A stretch of DNA of 16,313 nucleotides, from contig CAZGYE010000107.1 in assembly GCA_964530165.1 (NCBI GenBank), forward strand, positions 1 through 16,313, in the 5' to 3' direction. Under the pieces are notes generated by a model, which saw only the letters and a list, made by a program, of their open reading frames with translations, was not told where the DNA came from and ran no database searches. Both the position numbers and the translations under genes were made by a program. Positions 5,728-16,100 of this stretch are shown here, one piece after another (positions within the stretch are counted from its first letter, which is position 1; each line of letters begins with the position of its first letter). This stretch comes from CAZGYE01 sp964530165 (lineage in GTDB: Bacteria > Planctomycetota > Planctomycetia > Planctomycetales > Planctomycetaceae).

Positions 5728-8700
5728 TTGGCCGCTGTAAAAATGCGTCGGAAACCGTTGTCCATCGCCCTGAGCAGCCTGCTTTCTGTTCTCGTCGTCC
5801 TGGCTGCGGTGTGGACGATTGAAGCGGCGTCGGTGCGCTGGCCGGTGAAGAAACGTCGCTCACCGGCAGAGAACCATTCGGTTGCACCACGTGTCGTTCG
5901 CGCGACGCAGCAGCGCGAATCCAAGACCGTCACCCTGAATTACTACGGCGCCGGGTGGTCGAAGGTGCTCGAAAAAGTTGCCGAGGCCACCAGTTCCACA
6001 CTGGTGATGCACGAGACCCCACCAGGCCGTTTTAGCCGGCGCGACCGAAACCGATATCCCCGCACGGAAGCTGTCCGTATCCTCAACCGGGAATTGGAGC
6101 AGCACGGGTTCCGTCTGGTTGAGCAAGGTAAGTACCTGATCGTTCTCAACCTGGACATGTTGCGGTCACGCTATCGGCGGCCGATCGCACGTGTCCCCAG
6201 CAAGACCTCTGACGAACCAAAGCCGATCGCTGAGAGATCGCCCAGACAGCGGCAATCTGAACGCAGGATCGAGACAATCGCACCGCAGAATCGTCATCCT
6301 GCGCGTCAGTCATCGGCTTGGCAGCCGTCCCGCCGACCATCGGTGTTGCCCGAACCATCGCTGGAGCAGACGCGAAACGTTACGGGGCCCATTCGACAAC
6401 TTGGTTCGTCCCACGCCCAGCCGAACGCCGCGATTCAGCGGGTCGTCAGCGCCAAGAACCCGAGCCAAATTGCACGCAATTTGCAGCCTGCACTGGACCG
6501 TCTGGTCGCACAAACGACCTCGGTCGCCACACAAACAGATCCGCAGCCCGCAGAGTCCACAACGGATGCAAACGCGCACCGCGCTGGGAACGACAAGAAG
6601 AGCACCGACCAGAAAAAGGGTGCGGATGAGCCGGTGCCTGCCAAGAAACCAGAGGCGACTGGTCCGTCTTTGCGGATCGATGGGATCAAAGGTCCGGTCA
6701 CCGTTCAGGAAATACCCGGAGTCGGACTGGTTGTGACCGGAAACAAAGAGGATGTCGACGCGGTGATCAGAATCATCGAAGAGCTTGACAAGATCGGGAA
6801 AGGCACGACCCCGGACATTCATTTGTTGCTGCTCAGACACGTCAATTCCGAAGCGTTGGCCGAGCTATTGAACTCCGTTTACGAACAGCTCGACACGCTG
6901 CGGCGGCGCGGGACCGGGCAGCAGCAACAAACCGTCTCCGTGCTTCCGGTCGTGAAGCCGAACGCGGTTCTCATTCTGGCGCCCGGCGCCGAGATGCAGT
7001 CGATTCTGAAACTCGCCGACGAATTGGACCAGCCGGTCGATCCCGATTCGGAACTGCGGGTGTTCCCCTTGCGAAACGCCATCGCCGCGCAGATCGTCGA
7101 GATGATCGAGAGCTTCTACGAGGAGCGAGGCGGATTGGGAACGCGTGTCACTGCTGTTGCCGACGTGCGGACAAACTCGGTCATCGTGCAGGCTCGGCCG
7201 AGAGACTTGGCCGAGGTGGCCGCGCTGATCCGCAAGATCGACCACGGCGAATCCAAGGCGGTCAATCAGATCCGCGTCTTTGAGTTGAAACAGGCCGTTG
7301 CCGATGAACTGGCGGAAGTCATCAACGAGGCGCTCCAGAGCGTTCTGAACCCAACCTCGCGAGCAGGACAAGTTGGGGGACAGATTACGGGAACAACCGC
7401 CGGAGGCAACCAAACCTCTCGCCAATTGCGGGAAGCGAAATCGGTCGTCCTGGAATTCTTGGCAACCGACGGGAAAGCGGGACGGCTCGTCCGGTCGGGC
7501 ATTCTAGCCGACATTCGCGTCACGGCCGATACCCGTATGAATAGCCTGATCGTCACCGCGCCGGAACAAAGCATGGAATTGATGGCTGCGCTGATTCGAC
7601 AACTCGATCAGCCAACCTCGACCGTAGCGGAGATCAAGGTCTTTTCGCTGGCCAAGGCCGATGCAACGGCCATGGCGGAGCTGCTCGTGGCTTTGTTCGA
7701 GCGGCAAGACGAGCAGAACCAACTCGGCATCCAGGTTGCCGGGGCGGAGGACGCCAGCAGCGGCTTGATTCCGCTGCGTTTCTCGGTCGATATCCGCACC
7801 AACAGCATCGTCGCCATCGGCGGCGCCGAGGCGCTCGCGGTGGTGGAAGCGATCCTCTTGCGGCTGGACGAAAGCGACATCCGTGAGCGGGAAACCACTG
7901 TCATCCGGCTGCAGAACAGCCCGGTCGTCGACGTCGCCGACGCCATCAACCAGTTCCTGCAATCGCAGCGAGAGCTGGCTCAGCTCGATCCGGATCTCAT
8001 CAGCAACATCGAGATGCTGGAGCAGGAGGTCATTGTGGTCCCCGAAGAGGTCACCAACAACCTGCTGATCAGTGTCACGCCGCGGTACGCCGAACAAATC
8101 CAAAAACTGGTCGCCAAACTCGACGAAGCGCCTGCGCAGGTCATCATTCAGGCGCTCTTGGTGGAGGTGGAGCTTGACAACACCGACGAATTCGGCGTCG
8201 AACTCGGTTTCCAGGATTCCCTACTCTTCGATCGCGGGCTGCTCAACCTCGACAACTTTAAGACCATCGTCGAAACTGTTTCGGACCCCTCGACCGGAAT
8301 TCAAACCACGACCGAGAAGATCGTCAATCAGGAAACGCTTCCCGGTTTTCTGTTCAACAACCAAACATTGGGGAACAATACGGCTGTGAACTCCAGCCGT
8401 GTCGGCACGCAGGGCTTGAGCAACTTCGCGCTCGGGCGGGTCAATGGGGATCTCGGTTTCGGGGGACTGGTTCTCTCGGCAAGCTCCGAGTCCGTCAGTG
8501 CGCTCATCCGCGCCCTGGCGTCGAAACGCGACGTCCACATTCTCAGCCGGCCGCAGATCCGCACGCTCGACAACCAACTGGCCCAGATCCAGGTCGGCCA
8601 GCAGGTTCCCATTGTCGACGGCGTGACCGTGACCAGCAACGGAGTGGCCAACCCGAATATCGTGCAGGATGACGCCGGCATCATTCTCACCGTCACGCCG

Positions 8701-9285
8701 CGAATCAACCCCGACGGCATGATCGTGATGGAGGTCGTCGCGGAAAAAAGTCAATTTGGCGGGCAGGGCGTCCCCATTTTTACCGACGCCTCGACCGGCA
8801 ACGTCATCGAATCACCCATCAAGGACATCACGACGGTGACCACCACTGTCAGCGTGCCGGACGGACAGACGATCGTCTTGGGCGGCATGATCACCAAGAC
8901 CGACGATACCTTGGAGCGAAAAGTTCCCTGGCTGGGTGACATCCCGGTGGTCGGTCTCGCGTTTCGCTACGACGCAACGATGACGCGCCGAACCGAGCTG
9001 TTGATCTTCCTCACGCCGCGGACGATCAAAAACGATTCCGATTCCGAGCTGATCAAGCAGATTGAAGCCGAACGCATCCACTTCTTCGAGCAGGAGGCCG
9101 AAGAAATCCATGGTCCAATTTTCGCGGTCCCGCCGCAAATCGAAGGACAGGATGGTCTGCCGTCTAGGCTGCCCGCCGACGGGGTCTACCCCGCGCCGCC
9201 AGTGCCGGACGACAATGACGTTCCCACGACGACTCTGCCGGACGGCGCGTTTCTTGCTCCTGTGGTCAACCCACGCCAGCCATGA
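5728..9285 (+). CDS. Long secretin (GspD/PilQ superfamily outer-membrane channel)
   Basis: The product is about 1185 residues, well above the 600-750 of typical GspD. TTG at 5728 is chosen as start because AGAGGGG (5713-5719) sits eight bases upstream; ATG 5743 would leave it too far away. An export signal (about 6-30) is followed by an N0/STN-like domain (about 65-145) and a charged, Pro/Gln-rich disordered stretch (about 145-310). A short domain (about 314-357) and five N1-type repeats (about 365-800) follow. Each N1-type repeat has a helix pair and a pattern like VRTNSVIVQARPRDL. The secretin barrel (about 805-1100) shows ILSRPQIRTLDNQLAQIQVG and the signature VPWLGDIPVVGLAFR. The Pro-rich tail could be surface- or lipoprotein-interacting. 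It should form a multimeric outer-membrane pore. The lipoprotein gene overlaps its stop codon. No ATPase or platform gene is nearby. Confidence 0.93.
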   Translation: MAAVKMRRKPLSIALSSLLSVLVVLAAVWTIEAASVRWPVKKRRSPAENHSVAPRVVRATQQRESKTVTLNYYGAGWSKVLEKVAEATSSTLVMHETPPGRFSRRDRNRYPRTEAVRILNRELEQHGFRLVEQGKYLIVLNLDMLRSRYRRPIARVPSKTSDEPKPIAERSPRQRQSERRIETIAPQNRHPARQSSAWQPSRRPSVLPEPSLEQTRNVTGPIRQLGSSHAQPNAAIQRVVSAKNPSQIARNLQPALDRLVAQTTSVATQTDPQPAESTTDANAHRAGNDKKSTDQKKGADEPVPAKKPEATGPSLRIDGIKGPVTVQEIPGVGLVVTGNKEDVDAVIRIIEELDKIGKGTTPDIHLLLLRHVNSEALAELLNSVYEQLDTLRRRGTGQQQQTVSVLPVVKPNAVLILAPGAEMQSILKLADELDQPVDPDSELRVFPLRNAIAAQIVEMIESFYEERGGLGTRVTAVADVRTNSVIVQARPRDLAEVAALIRKIDHGESKAVNQIRVFELKQAVADELAEVINEALQSVLNPTSRAGQVGGQITGTTAGGNQTSRQLREAKSVVLEFLATDGKAGRLVRSGILADIRVTADTRMNSLIVTAPEQSMELMAALIRQLDQPTSTVAEIKVFSLAKADATAMAELLVALFERQDEQNQLGIQVAGAEDASSGLIPLRFSVDIRTNSIVAIGGAEALAVVEAILLRLDESDIRERETTVIRLQNSPVVDVADAINQFLQSQRELAQLDPDLISNIEMLEQEVIVVPEEVTNNLLISVTPRYAEQIQKLVAKLDEAPAQVIIQALLVEVELDNTDEFGVELGFQDSLLFDRGLLNLDNFKTIVETVSDPSTGIQTTTEKIVNQETLPGFLFNNQTLGNNTAVNSSRVGTQGLSNFALGRVNGDLGFGGLVLSASSESVSALIRALASKRDVHILSRPQIRTLDNQLAQIQVGQQVPIVDGVTVTSNGVANPNIVQDDAGIILTVTPRINPDGMIVMEVVAEKSQFGGQGVPIFTDASTGNVIESPIKDITTVTTTVSVPDGQTIVLGGMITKTDDTLERKVPWLGDIPVVGLAFRYDATMTRRTELLIFLTPRTIKNDSDSELIKQIEAERIHFFEQEAEEIHGPIFAVPPQIEGQDGLPSRLPADGVYPAPPVPDDNDVPTTTLPDGAFLAPVVNPRQP

Positions 9286-10169
9286 GAAAGATTTTTGAAC
9301 TGTTTTCGACGAAGTGTTTGGCCGCGGGCTGCCTGGTCCTAGTGCTCTCAGGCTGCGCTGCGAGCAACCTGTTGAAATGGAAGAAGGATAAGGAGCCGCA
9401 AGCTGATGCGCAAAATCCGGCTGTTAAGATTCTTTGCCTGTGGCAGCCGGCCGAAGGACACCGGCCCGACGGCCTTCCCGCCCGCGGTTTCGCCGGCCAG
9501 ATTTTCTTCTTCACCGGGCGGAGTGCAACGCCGGCTGAAGTGAGCGGCGACGTCCGCGTCTACGTGTTCGACGACCAGGGGACCCGAGAAGAACAATCAA
9601 AACCCATTCATCAGTTCGATTTTCTCAGCGACGCCTGGAAAGTGCACCGGCAAGAGACAGATCTGGGGCCGGCCTATCACGTCTTTGTGCCCTATGTCCG
9701 CAAAGGTCATCATCAGGCGCACTGCGCATTACGGGTCCGGCTCAAGCCGGCCGAAGGCCCCGTGATCTTCTCCGAGATGGTCAACGTAACTCTGTCAGGG
9801 ACAACCGAGGAATCGTCGGAACAATCGCTCAGACAGACATCCGCAACCGGCCACATTGACAAGAAGAGCTTCGCAAACTTGCATTTCGAGCAAGAGACAC
9901 CACCCGTCCCATCAACTCGGGACCGGTCTGCCGAACAGCCTTTGCCAGCCTGGAATCGCCCGACGTTCGAACGTCCGGCGGCCGGGCCTGACGCGCACCG
10001 CCGGGCGCCGCCCGCAGAGTGGTCGGGGAGTCGGGAAGGCCCGGAATCCGCCGATCGGGGCCGTCATGACGATCTCTCCGGCGAGGCTCGCTCTGAGCCG
10101 GCTACGCGCGGCTCTCATTCCAAGCGTCGACACAAATTCAAGAGCTACACGATCCAAGTGCCACGATGA
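9282..10169 (+). CDS. Putative lipoprotein coupled to the secretin
   Basis: A 295-residue protein. Its N-terminus is a lipoprotein signal ending in the lipobox LSGC, with Cys25 as the predicted lipidation site. A beta-rich domain (about 45-180: KILCLWQPAEG, GFAGQIFFFTG, DVRVYVFDDQGTREEQ, AYHVFVPYVRKG, ALRVRLKPAEGPVIFSEMVN) follows. The remaining ~110 residues are charged, Pro/Arg-rich and probably disordered. The start ATG overlaps the secretin stop (ATGA at 9282-9285), implying translational coupling and a shared job. By position it could be a pilot or stabilising lipoprotein for the secretin, but it shows no known pilotin motif. The domain resembles nothing I can name firmly; similar lipoproteins are, from memory, conserved in planctomycetes. 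Confidence 0.8.
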   Translation: MRKIFELFSTKCLAAGCLVLVLSGCAASNLLKWKKDKEPQADAQNPAVKILCLWQPAEGHRPDGLPARGFAGQIFFFTGRSATPAEVSGDVRVYVFDDQGTREEQSKPIHQFDFLSDAWKVHRQETDLGPAYHVFVPYVRKGHHQAHCALRVRLKPAEGPVIFSEMVNVTLSGTTEESSEQSLRQTSATGHIDKKSFANLHFEQETPPVPSTRDRSAEQPLPAWNRPTFERPAAGPDAHRRAPPAEWSGSREGPESADRGRHDDLSGEARSEPATRGSHSKRRHKFKSYTIQVPR

Positions 10170-10228
10170 ACGCACTTGACCGGGTTTCAGAACTTATGGC
10201 CGCACGAGGTGAAATTGGCGCTGTTTCG

Positions 10229-10249
10229 GCGCACCGTGCGCGGTATACT
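10229..10249 (+). promoter_or_regulatory. Palindrome and -10-like box upstream of the BON-domain gene
   Basis: The 13-bp palindrome GCGCAC-C-GTGCGC (10229-10241) is followed by TATACT (10244-10249), which matches five of six -10 consensus bases. No clear -35 lies at the usual distance. It is 79 bp upstream of the ATG of the next gene and could be a repressor-controlled promoter in the 158-bp gap after the lipoprotein gene. Confidence 0.35.
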
Positions 10250-10327
10250 TGATGAGGCGGCCGAGTGACTGCCGTCTCGCTTGCCCTCTCTTGCAGGCGA
10301 TCCTCTTCTCTTCGGGGAGAAACGGGC

Positions 10328-11038
10328 ATGCATTGTGTTTCGCGCATTTGTCTCTCGGGTTTAGTTTGCGCATTTGCATTCTGTGCGCTATCGACTGCTG
10401 AGGTTCGCGCTCAGTCGAAAAGCCTGTTCGGCAACCGCGGTCCAGCCGGCCAATCAGGCGCCCGGTCTGGAAGCGGGACAACCGGCCGATCGCCGCTGAC
10501 GGGATCGGGATTGGGTCAATCGACGGTTGACATCACGACCAAACTGGGAGCGTTGAGCGCGAACGTCGGACAGGGCTTTACAGGCCGCGGGAACAATGCG
10601 GGCCAGTTCGTCGGCAGTCGGTTCGCCGGTCAAGGGAATGCACAACAGACAAACACCGCCCGATTGGGACGACTCGGCGGTCAGGGAAGTCAACGGAATG
10701 GGTTTGGGAATACTGCCATTTCGAACCAACTCCGCAATCGAGCCGGCCGGACGCGCCGGGTGATCCGCCCGCTGCAACGAATCGCGTTTTCGTTTCCGAA
10801 GCCGGAACCGTCGTCGATCAGCAAGTCTCTGCAAACGCAGCTCGGAAAGCTCGCGAGCCGGGGCATCGCCACGAGTGGTGTCACGTTGACGCTTGATGAG
10901 AACGGGCAGGTGACGTTGCACGGCGAAGTGGATTCCGAGCGAACGCGAAAGCTTGCGGAAATAACGGTCCGCCTCGAACCGGGCGTCCGCGCGGTCCGCA
11001 ACGAGCTGACGCTGAAGCCCAGCGGTTCTTCCGGCTAG
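10328..11038 (+). CDS. Exported BON-domain protein
   Basis: A 236-residue protein. The ATG at 10328 has GGGGAG about eight bases upstream, better than the more distal GTG at 10265. A signal peptide (MHCVSRICLSGLVCAFAFCA to about residue 29, cleavage near VRAQS) precedes a Gly/Asn/Gln-rich, low-complexity region (about 30-140). A basic stretch follows. The BON domain (about 165-232) reads SKSLQTQLGKLASRGIATSG, then VTLTLDENGQVTLHGEVDSE and GVRAVRNELTL. BON domains bind membranes or partner proteins in the periplasm, as in OsmY and some secretin-associated proteins. It lies 158 bp after the secretin/lipoprotein pair and 56 bp before the first CRTAC1-type gene, on the same strand. A periplasmic or outer-membrane stabilising role is plausible but not shown. 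Confidence 0.85.
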   Translation: MHCVSRICLSGLVCAFAFCALSTAEVRAQSKSLFGNRGPAGQSGARSGSGTTGRSPLTGSGLGQSTVDITTKLGALSANVGQGFTGRGNNAGQFVGSRFAGQGNAQQTNTARLGRLGGQGSQRNGFGNTAISNQLRNRAGRTRRVIRPLQRIAFSFPKPEPSSISKSLQTQLGKLASRGIATSGVTLTLDENGQVTLHGEVDSERTRKLAEITVRLEPGVRAVRNELTLKPSGSSG

Positions 11039-11094
11039 AGCGGCAGGGTGGTGGGACTTTTCCACATCACTTGATCAGCGCGAAAGTCTTTTTC

Positions 11095-12933
11095 ATGGGT
11101 GCATCGCCGTTTCGCGGACGAGGCGACGACGTTCTCGAGGGTCGGCAGGATGCCGGCAAGCCGCCGCCTCGCCGTCGGCCCGTTACCGCCGCTCTTGCGG
11201 GCAGCGCGATCGTCATTGCCGCAGCGGTCTTTCTGCTGAATACGCGACACGGGAAGCAGGAAGTCGACTCGCCGAGGGTCGCCCTGGTGCCGATGGATGC
11301 ATTTCCCGACGTCAAATTCACCGACATCACCGCTGAGGCGGGCATCGACTTTCAGCACGTCAACGGAGCGGAAGGGGAACTGCTGATGCCGGAATTGTTC
11401 GGCAGCGGCTGCGCGTTCTTTGACTTCGACGGGGACGGCGACCAGGACATTCTGTTGGTCAACTCCCGCCACTGGTCCGAGGAACAAGGCGGCGATCGTC
11501 CGCCTCCCACGACAGCGCTGTATCGCAACGACGGGAACGGGCACTTCGACAACGCGACCCGCCATGCGGGACTGGACGTCGTGCTTTACGGCATGGGAGT
11601 CGCCATCGGCGACTACGACGCGGACGGCTTTCCCGACGTGTATCTAACGGCCGTCGGAGCGAACCGGTTGTTCCACAATTTGGGAAACGGAACGTTCATC
11701 GACGTCACCCAGCCAGCCGGCGTCGCCGGCGGCGAAAACCAGTGGTCGACCAGTTGCGGTTGGTTCGATTACGACAACGACGACGATCTGGACTTGTTCG
11801 TGTGTACCTACGTCGATTGGTCGCGCGAGCTGGACCTCTCGATGATCCACGAATTGCGGGGGGCACCCAGTTATCTTCCGCCGGTCCGCTTCGACGGCGC
11901 CTATTGTTTGCTGTACCGAAACGAGGGAAACGGAACCTTCGCGGATGTCTCCGCCGCTGCGGGACTGCACGTTGACGACGCGGGGGGTGAAGGACCTGCG
12001 GCCAAGGCGCTGGGCGTCTTAGGCTATGACATCGACCAGGACGGGTGGATTGACTTCGTCGTAGCCAACGATCAGGCGCCGACGTTTTTGTTCCACAATC
12101 AGCGTGACGGCACGTTCCGGGAGATCGGTGTGCCCAACGGAGTGGCCTTTGATCGACTCGGTCGCAACCTGGCCGGGATGGGAATTGATCTCAACGAGCT
12201 TCCCAACAATCGCGGATTGGCGATCGCCATTGGGAATATCAACAACAAAGAGACCGGCGTATTCGCGTCGCAAGATACCCGTTTGCAGTTTCTGGATGAG
12301 GTCGTGGAGACCGGCCTGGCTGCCGAGACCGGGCCGGTAACGACATTCGGCCTGTTCTTTTTCGACTGCGACCTGGACGGACAGCTCGACATGCTGCAGG
12401 CCAACGGTAGCATCAACACTCCCGAAGGCTCTGCGGTAGAAGGCTTCGATTATCTGCAGCCGACACAGCTCTTCTGGTATTACGGAAAAGAACCAGCGCC
12501 GTTCGCTTTGGTGCCGGCTGAAAAGTGTGGTGAAGCCTTGCACCGCCCCATTCTCGGGCGCGGGGCTGCGTATGCCGACATCGACGCGGACGGCGACCAG
12601 GACGTGCTCATCACCGAAAACGGTGGACCGGCGTTGCTGTTGCGTAACGACCAGAGGATGGGACGCCACTGGATTCGGCTAAGACTCGTTGGACAGGGCG
12701 GAAACCGTGAGGCCATCGGCGCCCGCATTCAGGTCCGCCTGGGCAAGCTGGTTCTTTCTCGGCAGGTCCTGCCGACACGAAGTTATCTGTCGCAGATGGA
12801 GCTTCCGGTGACGATCGGACTGGGCGCTCACACTCGCGTGGACCAGGTGCGCATCATCTGGCCGGACGGTGCGACGCAAGTGATCGGTGACATACCGGTA
12901 GACGCGCTGACGATCATCCATCAACTACGCTGA
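11095..12933 (+). CDS. Membrane-anchored CRTAC1-type protein (FG-GAP/VCBS repeats + ASPIC/UnbV)
   Basis: About 612 residues from ATG 11095. A TTG at 11071 in the same frame would add eight; neither has a strong ribosome-binding site. A short basic N-terminus is followed by one hydrophobic helix (about 35-55: ALAGSAIVIAAAVFLL), so the rest is probably extracytoplasmic. Six calcium-binding-type loops of the integrin-like beta propeller are visible: DFDGDGDQD (about 109), DYDADGFPD, DYDNDDDLD, DIDQDGWID, DCDLDGQLD and DIDADGDQD (about 495). A seventh blade position, GMGIDLNELPNNRGLAIAIG, has lost its loop. The C-terminus (about 520-612) is the UnbV/ASPIC domain (RLRLVGQGGNREAIGARIQV, VRIIWPDGATQVI). 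Such proteins are thought to bind ligands or matrix; the enzymatic role, if any, is unknown. The related fusion gene follows 217 bp downstream. Confidence 0.9.
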   Translation: MGASPFRGRGDDVLEGRQDAGKPPPRRRPVTAALAGSAIVIAAAVFLLNTRHGKQEVDSPRVALVPMDAFPDVKFTDITAEAGIDFQHVNGAEGELLMPELFGSGCAFFDFDGDGDQDILLVNSRHWSEEQGGDRPPPTTALYRNDGNGHFDNATRHAGLDVVLYGMGVAIGDYDADGFPDVYLTAVGANRLFHNLGNGTFIDVTQPAGVAGGENQWSTSCGWFDYDNDDDLDLFVCTYVDWSRELDLSMIHELRGAPSYLPPVRFDGAYCLLYRNEGNGTFADVSAAAGLHVDDAGGEGPAAKALGVLGYDIDQDGWIDFVVANDQAPTFLFHNQRDGTFREIGVPNGVAFDRLGRNLAGMGIDLNELPNNRGLAIAIGNINNKETGVFASQDTRLQFLDEVVETGLAAETGPVTTFGLFFFDCDLDGQLDMLQANGSINTPEGSAVEGFDYLQPTQLFWYYGKEPAPFALVPAEKCGEALHRPILGRGAAYADIDADGDQDVLITENGGPALLLRNDQRMGRHWIRLRLVGQGGNREAIGARIQVRLGKLVLSRQVLPTRSYLSQMELPVTIGLGAHTRVDQVRIIWPDGATQVIGDIPVDALTIIHQLR

Positions 12934-12981
12934 CGCCTCACAGCTCAAAGGCGGCGTGCGTTTCTCTACGGAACGGAAAAC

Positions 12982-13065
12982 ATGAGCATCGGCCGTCGTT
13001 GTCACTGTTGCTGCTGGGACGCGTCGGAACAATTTAGCGAACAGCGATCAGGAGGTTGCCGATAA
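12982..13065 (+). CDS. Possible 27-residue cysteine-rich peptide
   Basis: An ATG-TAA frame in the 217-bp gap between the two CRTAC1-type genes encodes MSIGRRCHCCCWDASEQF and nine further residues. It has five cysteines, four of them within residues 7-11 (CHCCC), next to a histidine. GGAA lies six bases upstream of the ATG, a weak ribosome-binding site. It may be a chance frame; composition is the only argument for it. Confidence 0.15.
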   Translation: MSIGRRCHCCCWDASEQFSEQRSGGCR

Positions 13066-13150
13066 ACGAGAAGGGGGATAACCTGAACACAGTCGACGTC
13101 GCCGTCCACTTTCAACCGTGGATGGGGCGTCATCGAAGCAGTGACATCGA

Positions 13151-16100
13151 ATGAACAGCACTTCCCCCGACCGTGCTCAACGGCGGCCAACGTCCCGCCG
13201 GCTCTGGCGATGCTTCCGGTTGATTCGCATCATCCTGAAGCGCTCCGGCTTCCGCCGGCGGGGAGCCGCCGCACGGCGGCGGCGAGCCCGTGTGCTTCGT
13301 CACAGACTATTTGGCTGGAAGGCGCAGAGACTCGCCGCCGTGGTGGTTGTTCTCGCCGCGGCATTGGTCGCCGCATGGGCGATCACGTTCGAGGTGGCCA
13401 TGTGGCGTGGATATGCTTCCCTGGAGGCTCGCCAGCACAAACGGGCCATGCTCTGGTTGCGATTGGCCGACATGCTTTCCTCTGAAAAGGCCGAATTGCA
13501 CTATCTGCTTGCTCGCTGCCATCGGCGGCTTGGCGAGTTTGAAAGCGTGAAATTTCATTTGACCCGAGCGGCCGAGATGGGTTGGCCAGTCGCGCAGCTC
13601 AGACGCGAGCAGTGGTTGGCGCTCGCGCAGACGGGGCAGTACGACCAAGTCAAACGTTATTGGCCCGTACTCTTCGAGAATCCGGGGTCAGACGGCCCGG
13701 AGATCTGCAAGGCCTACGTCACGGCGGCGTTCGGCCTGTTTCGCATCAAGGATGCCTTGGGCGTATTAGACGGCTGGGAGAGAGACTTCCCGGATGACCC
13801 CGAACCGCACATCATGCGCGGGCAACTCGCGGCAACGCAGTTCGATTGGGGGCAGGCGGTCGGACATTACAGCCGAGCCTTGGAGCTGGCCCCTGACCGC
13901 ACCGATGCGCGATTTGGGCTCGCGAAAGCCCTCATCAAGCAAGGCGAAATCAAGAAGGCCTCCGAAGAGCTCCGCCGCGTCCTCCGGGAAGAGCCGACGA
14001 ATCTGGCCGCAAAGGTCTCCTCTGCCGAGTGCATGGATAAACTTGGCCGGAGAAATAATGCGAGAAAGCTCCTCAGTCAGGTTCTTAAAAAGGAGCCCGA
14101 TAACGCCGACGCACTTCTGGCGCAGGGCAACTTGGAGCTGGCGTCGGGCCAATCGCGCAGAGCGCTGAGCCGGTTGCAGCATGCAGCCAAACTCAGGCCG
14201 GAGAGTCGCGAGGTCGTCTACGCGTATGCCAGGGCGCTGCAAGCAGAAGGCAGGGCCGACGAGGCCCGCAAACATTTCGAATTCGTTGCCGAAGCCACAC
14301 CAGCACTCTTACGGCGGAAAAGGCTTGTCGACCGGCTGTTGAACAGCCCGGACGATGTCGACCTGCGTTTTGAGATTGGGGCGCTGACCTGGCGGTACAA
14401 GTCTCGTGAAGACGGGGTGAACTGGTGGCGCAGCCTGCTTTTAATCGATCCTGACCACCGTCCGACGCACGCCGCTCTGGCCGAACACTATGCGTTGCTG
14501 GGCGATCGAGAGCGCGCCGCCCACCATCGAGCCTTAGCCGGCGACAGCCGCTGGAACGTCGATAGGGGCGCGAAAACGTCAGCCGCTCCCAATGACCACC
14601 AATCGAGGCCTCGCGGCCGTGACAACATGACAAGACAACGGCCCACAGAGAAAGGTGAGAAAACGGCACTCTCCCCAATGAACACGGCTGCGCGGTTTGT
14701 GGATGTGGCCCCCCAAGCTGGCCTCGAGTTTGTTCCGCGAAACGGTCGGGAGGCAAATCACGCGACACTCTTGGAGACGCTGGGCGTCGGCGTCGCGCTG
14801 TTTGACTACGACGGGGACCATGATTTAGACGTCTTCTTCCCTGGGGGCGGTTATTTCGGTGACGAACGAGAAATACTCGGTCTGCCCCCGGCCCTGTTTC
14901 GCAACGACGGCCGTCTGCGATTCACCGAGGTCACGCAGCAGGCCGGAGTGGCCGCTGCACCGTTCTATTCTCACGGTGCTTTTGTTGGTGATTACGACAA
15001 CGACGGTACACCGGACTTGCTGGTCACCGGATACGGGGGACTGCTTCTGTATCGCAACAATGGCGACGGGACTTTCACGCAGGTCGCCGAGCAAGCCGGC
15101 TTGACCGACAGTAGCTGGAGCACCGGCGCCGCCTGGGGCGACATGAATTCCGACGGCCATCTCGATCTGTACTTGGCGCATTATGTGGACTGGTCTTTCG
15201 ACAATCATCCGTTCTGTGGCCCCAGTCCGGAAGAGCGCGACACGTGCTCGCCGACACTGTTCAACGCCCTTTCGGACAGGTTTTTCCTGAGCGGCGGCGA
15301 CGGGACGTTTCGCGACGCCACGAACGAGGTCGGGTTGGTCGAGGGCGGTAAAGGACTCGCCGTACTCGCTGCCGACCTGGACCTTGACGGCGATCTCGAC
15401 TACTACGTGGCCAACGATGGCACACCGAACAGGCTGTATCGCAACCAGGGCAAAGGGCGGCTGGAGGAGATCGGCATCATGAGCGGCGCCGGCCTCAACG
15501 AAGAGGCGGGGGCGGATGGAAGCATGGGCGTCGATCTCGGCGACTTCGACCTGGACGGCAAGCCCGATCTGTGGGTCGCCAATTTCGAAGACCAGAGCTG
15601 CGCTTTGTACCGCAATCAAGGAGATTGCCTCTTCCAGTACGTCAGCAGTCAAACAGGCGTCTCGAGACTACGCGGAGTTTACGTCGGTTTTGGAACCGTT
15701 TTCTTCGATTTCGATCGGGATGGAGACGAAGACATCTTCGTTAGCAACGGACACGTCGTCTATCATTCGCCCAATGCGCCGTACCGCCAGCGCCCGCTGC
15801 TGTTCGAAAACCAGAAAGGGAAACAGTTCGTGAATGTCGCGCCGCAAGCCGGCGCCTACACGCGGGCGCCCCATGTCGGACGCGGAGTGGCCATGGGCGA
15901 CCTCGATCACGATGGAGATGTCGACCTCGTGGTGGCCCACACGAATGAACCCGTCGCCCTCTTGTCGAACCGGTCGAAAAGCGAGGGACATTGGCTGCGA
16001 CTCCGGCTGATTGGCTTGACGAGCCATCGCGACGCCGTCGGCGCCAGAGTGCGAATTCAGATGGGGCGGCGCACACAGACTCGACAGGTCAAGAGCGGAG

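Noticed and set aside
13083..13154. A CTG-initiated 23-codon frame preceded by AGGGGG and ending in a TGA that overlaps the ATG of the TPR fusion gene, like a coupled leader peptide.
   Set aside because: CTG starts are rare and the frame has no recognisable composition; the overlap may be chance.
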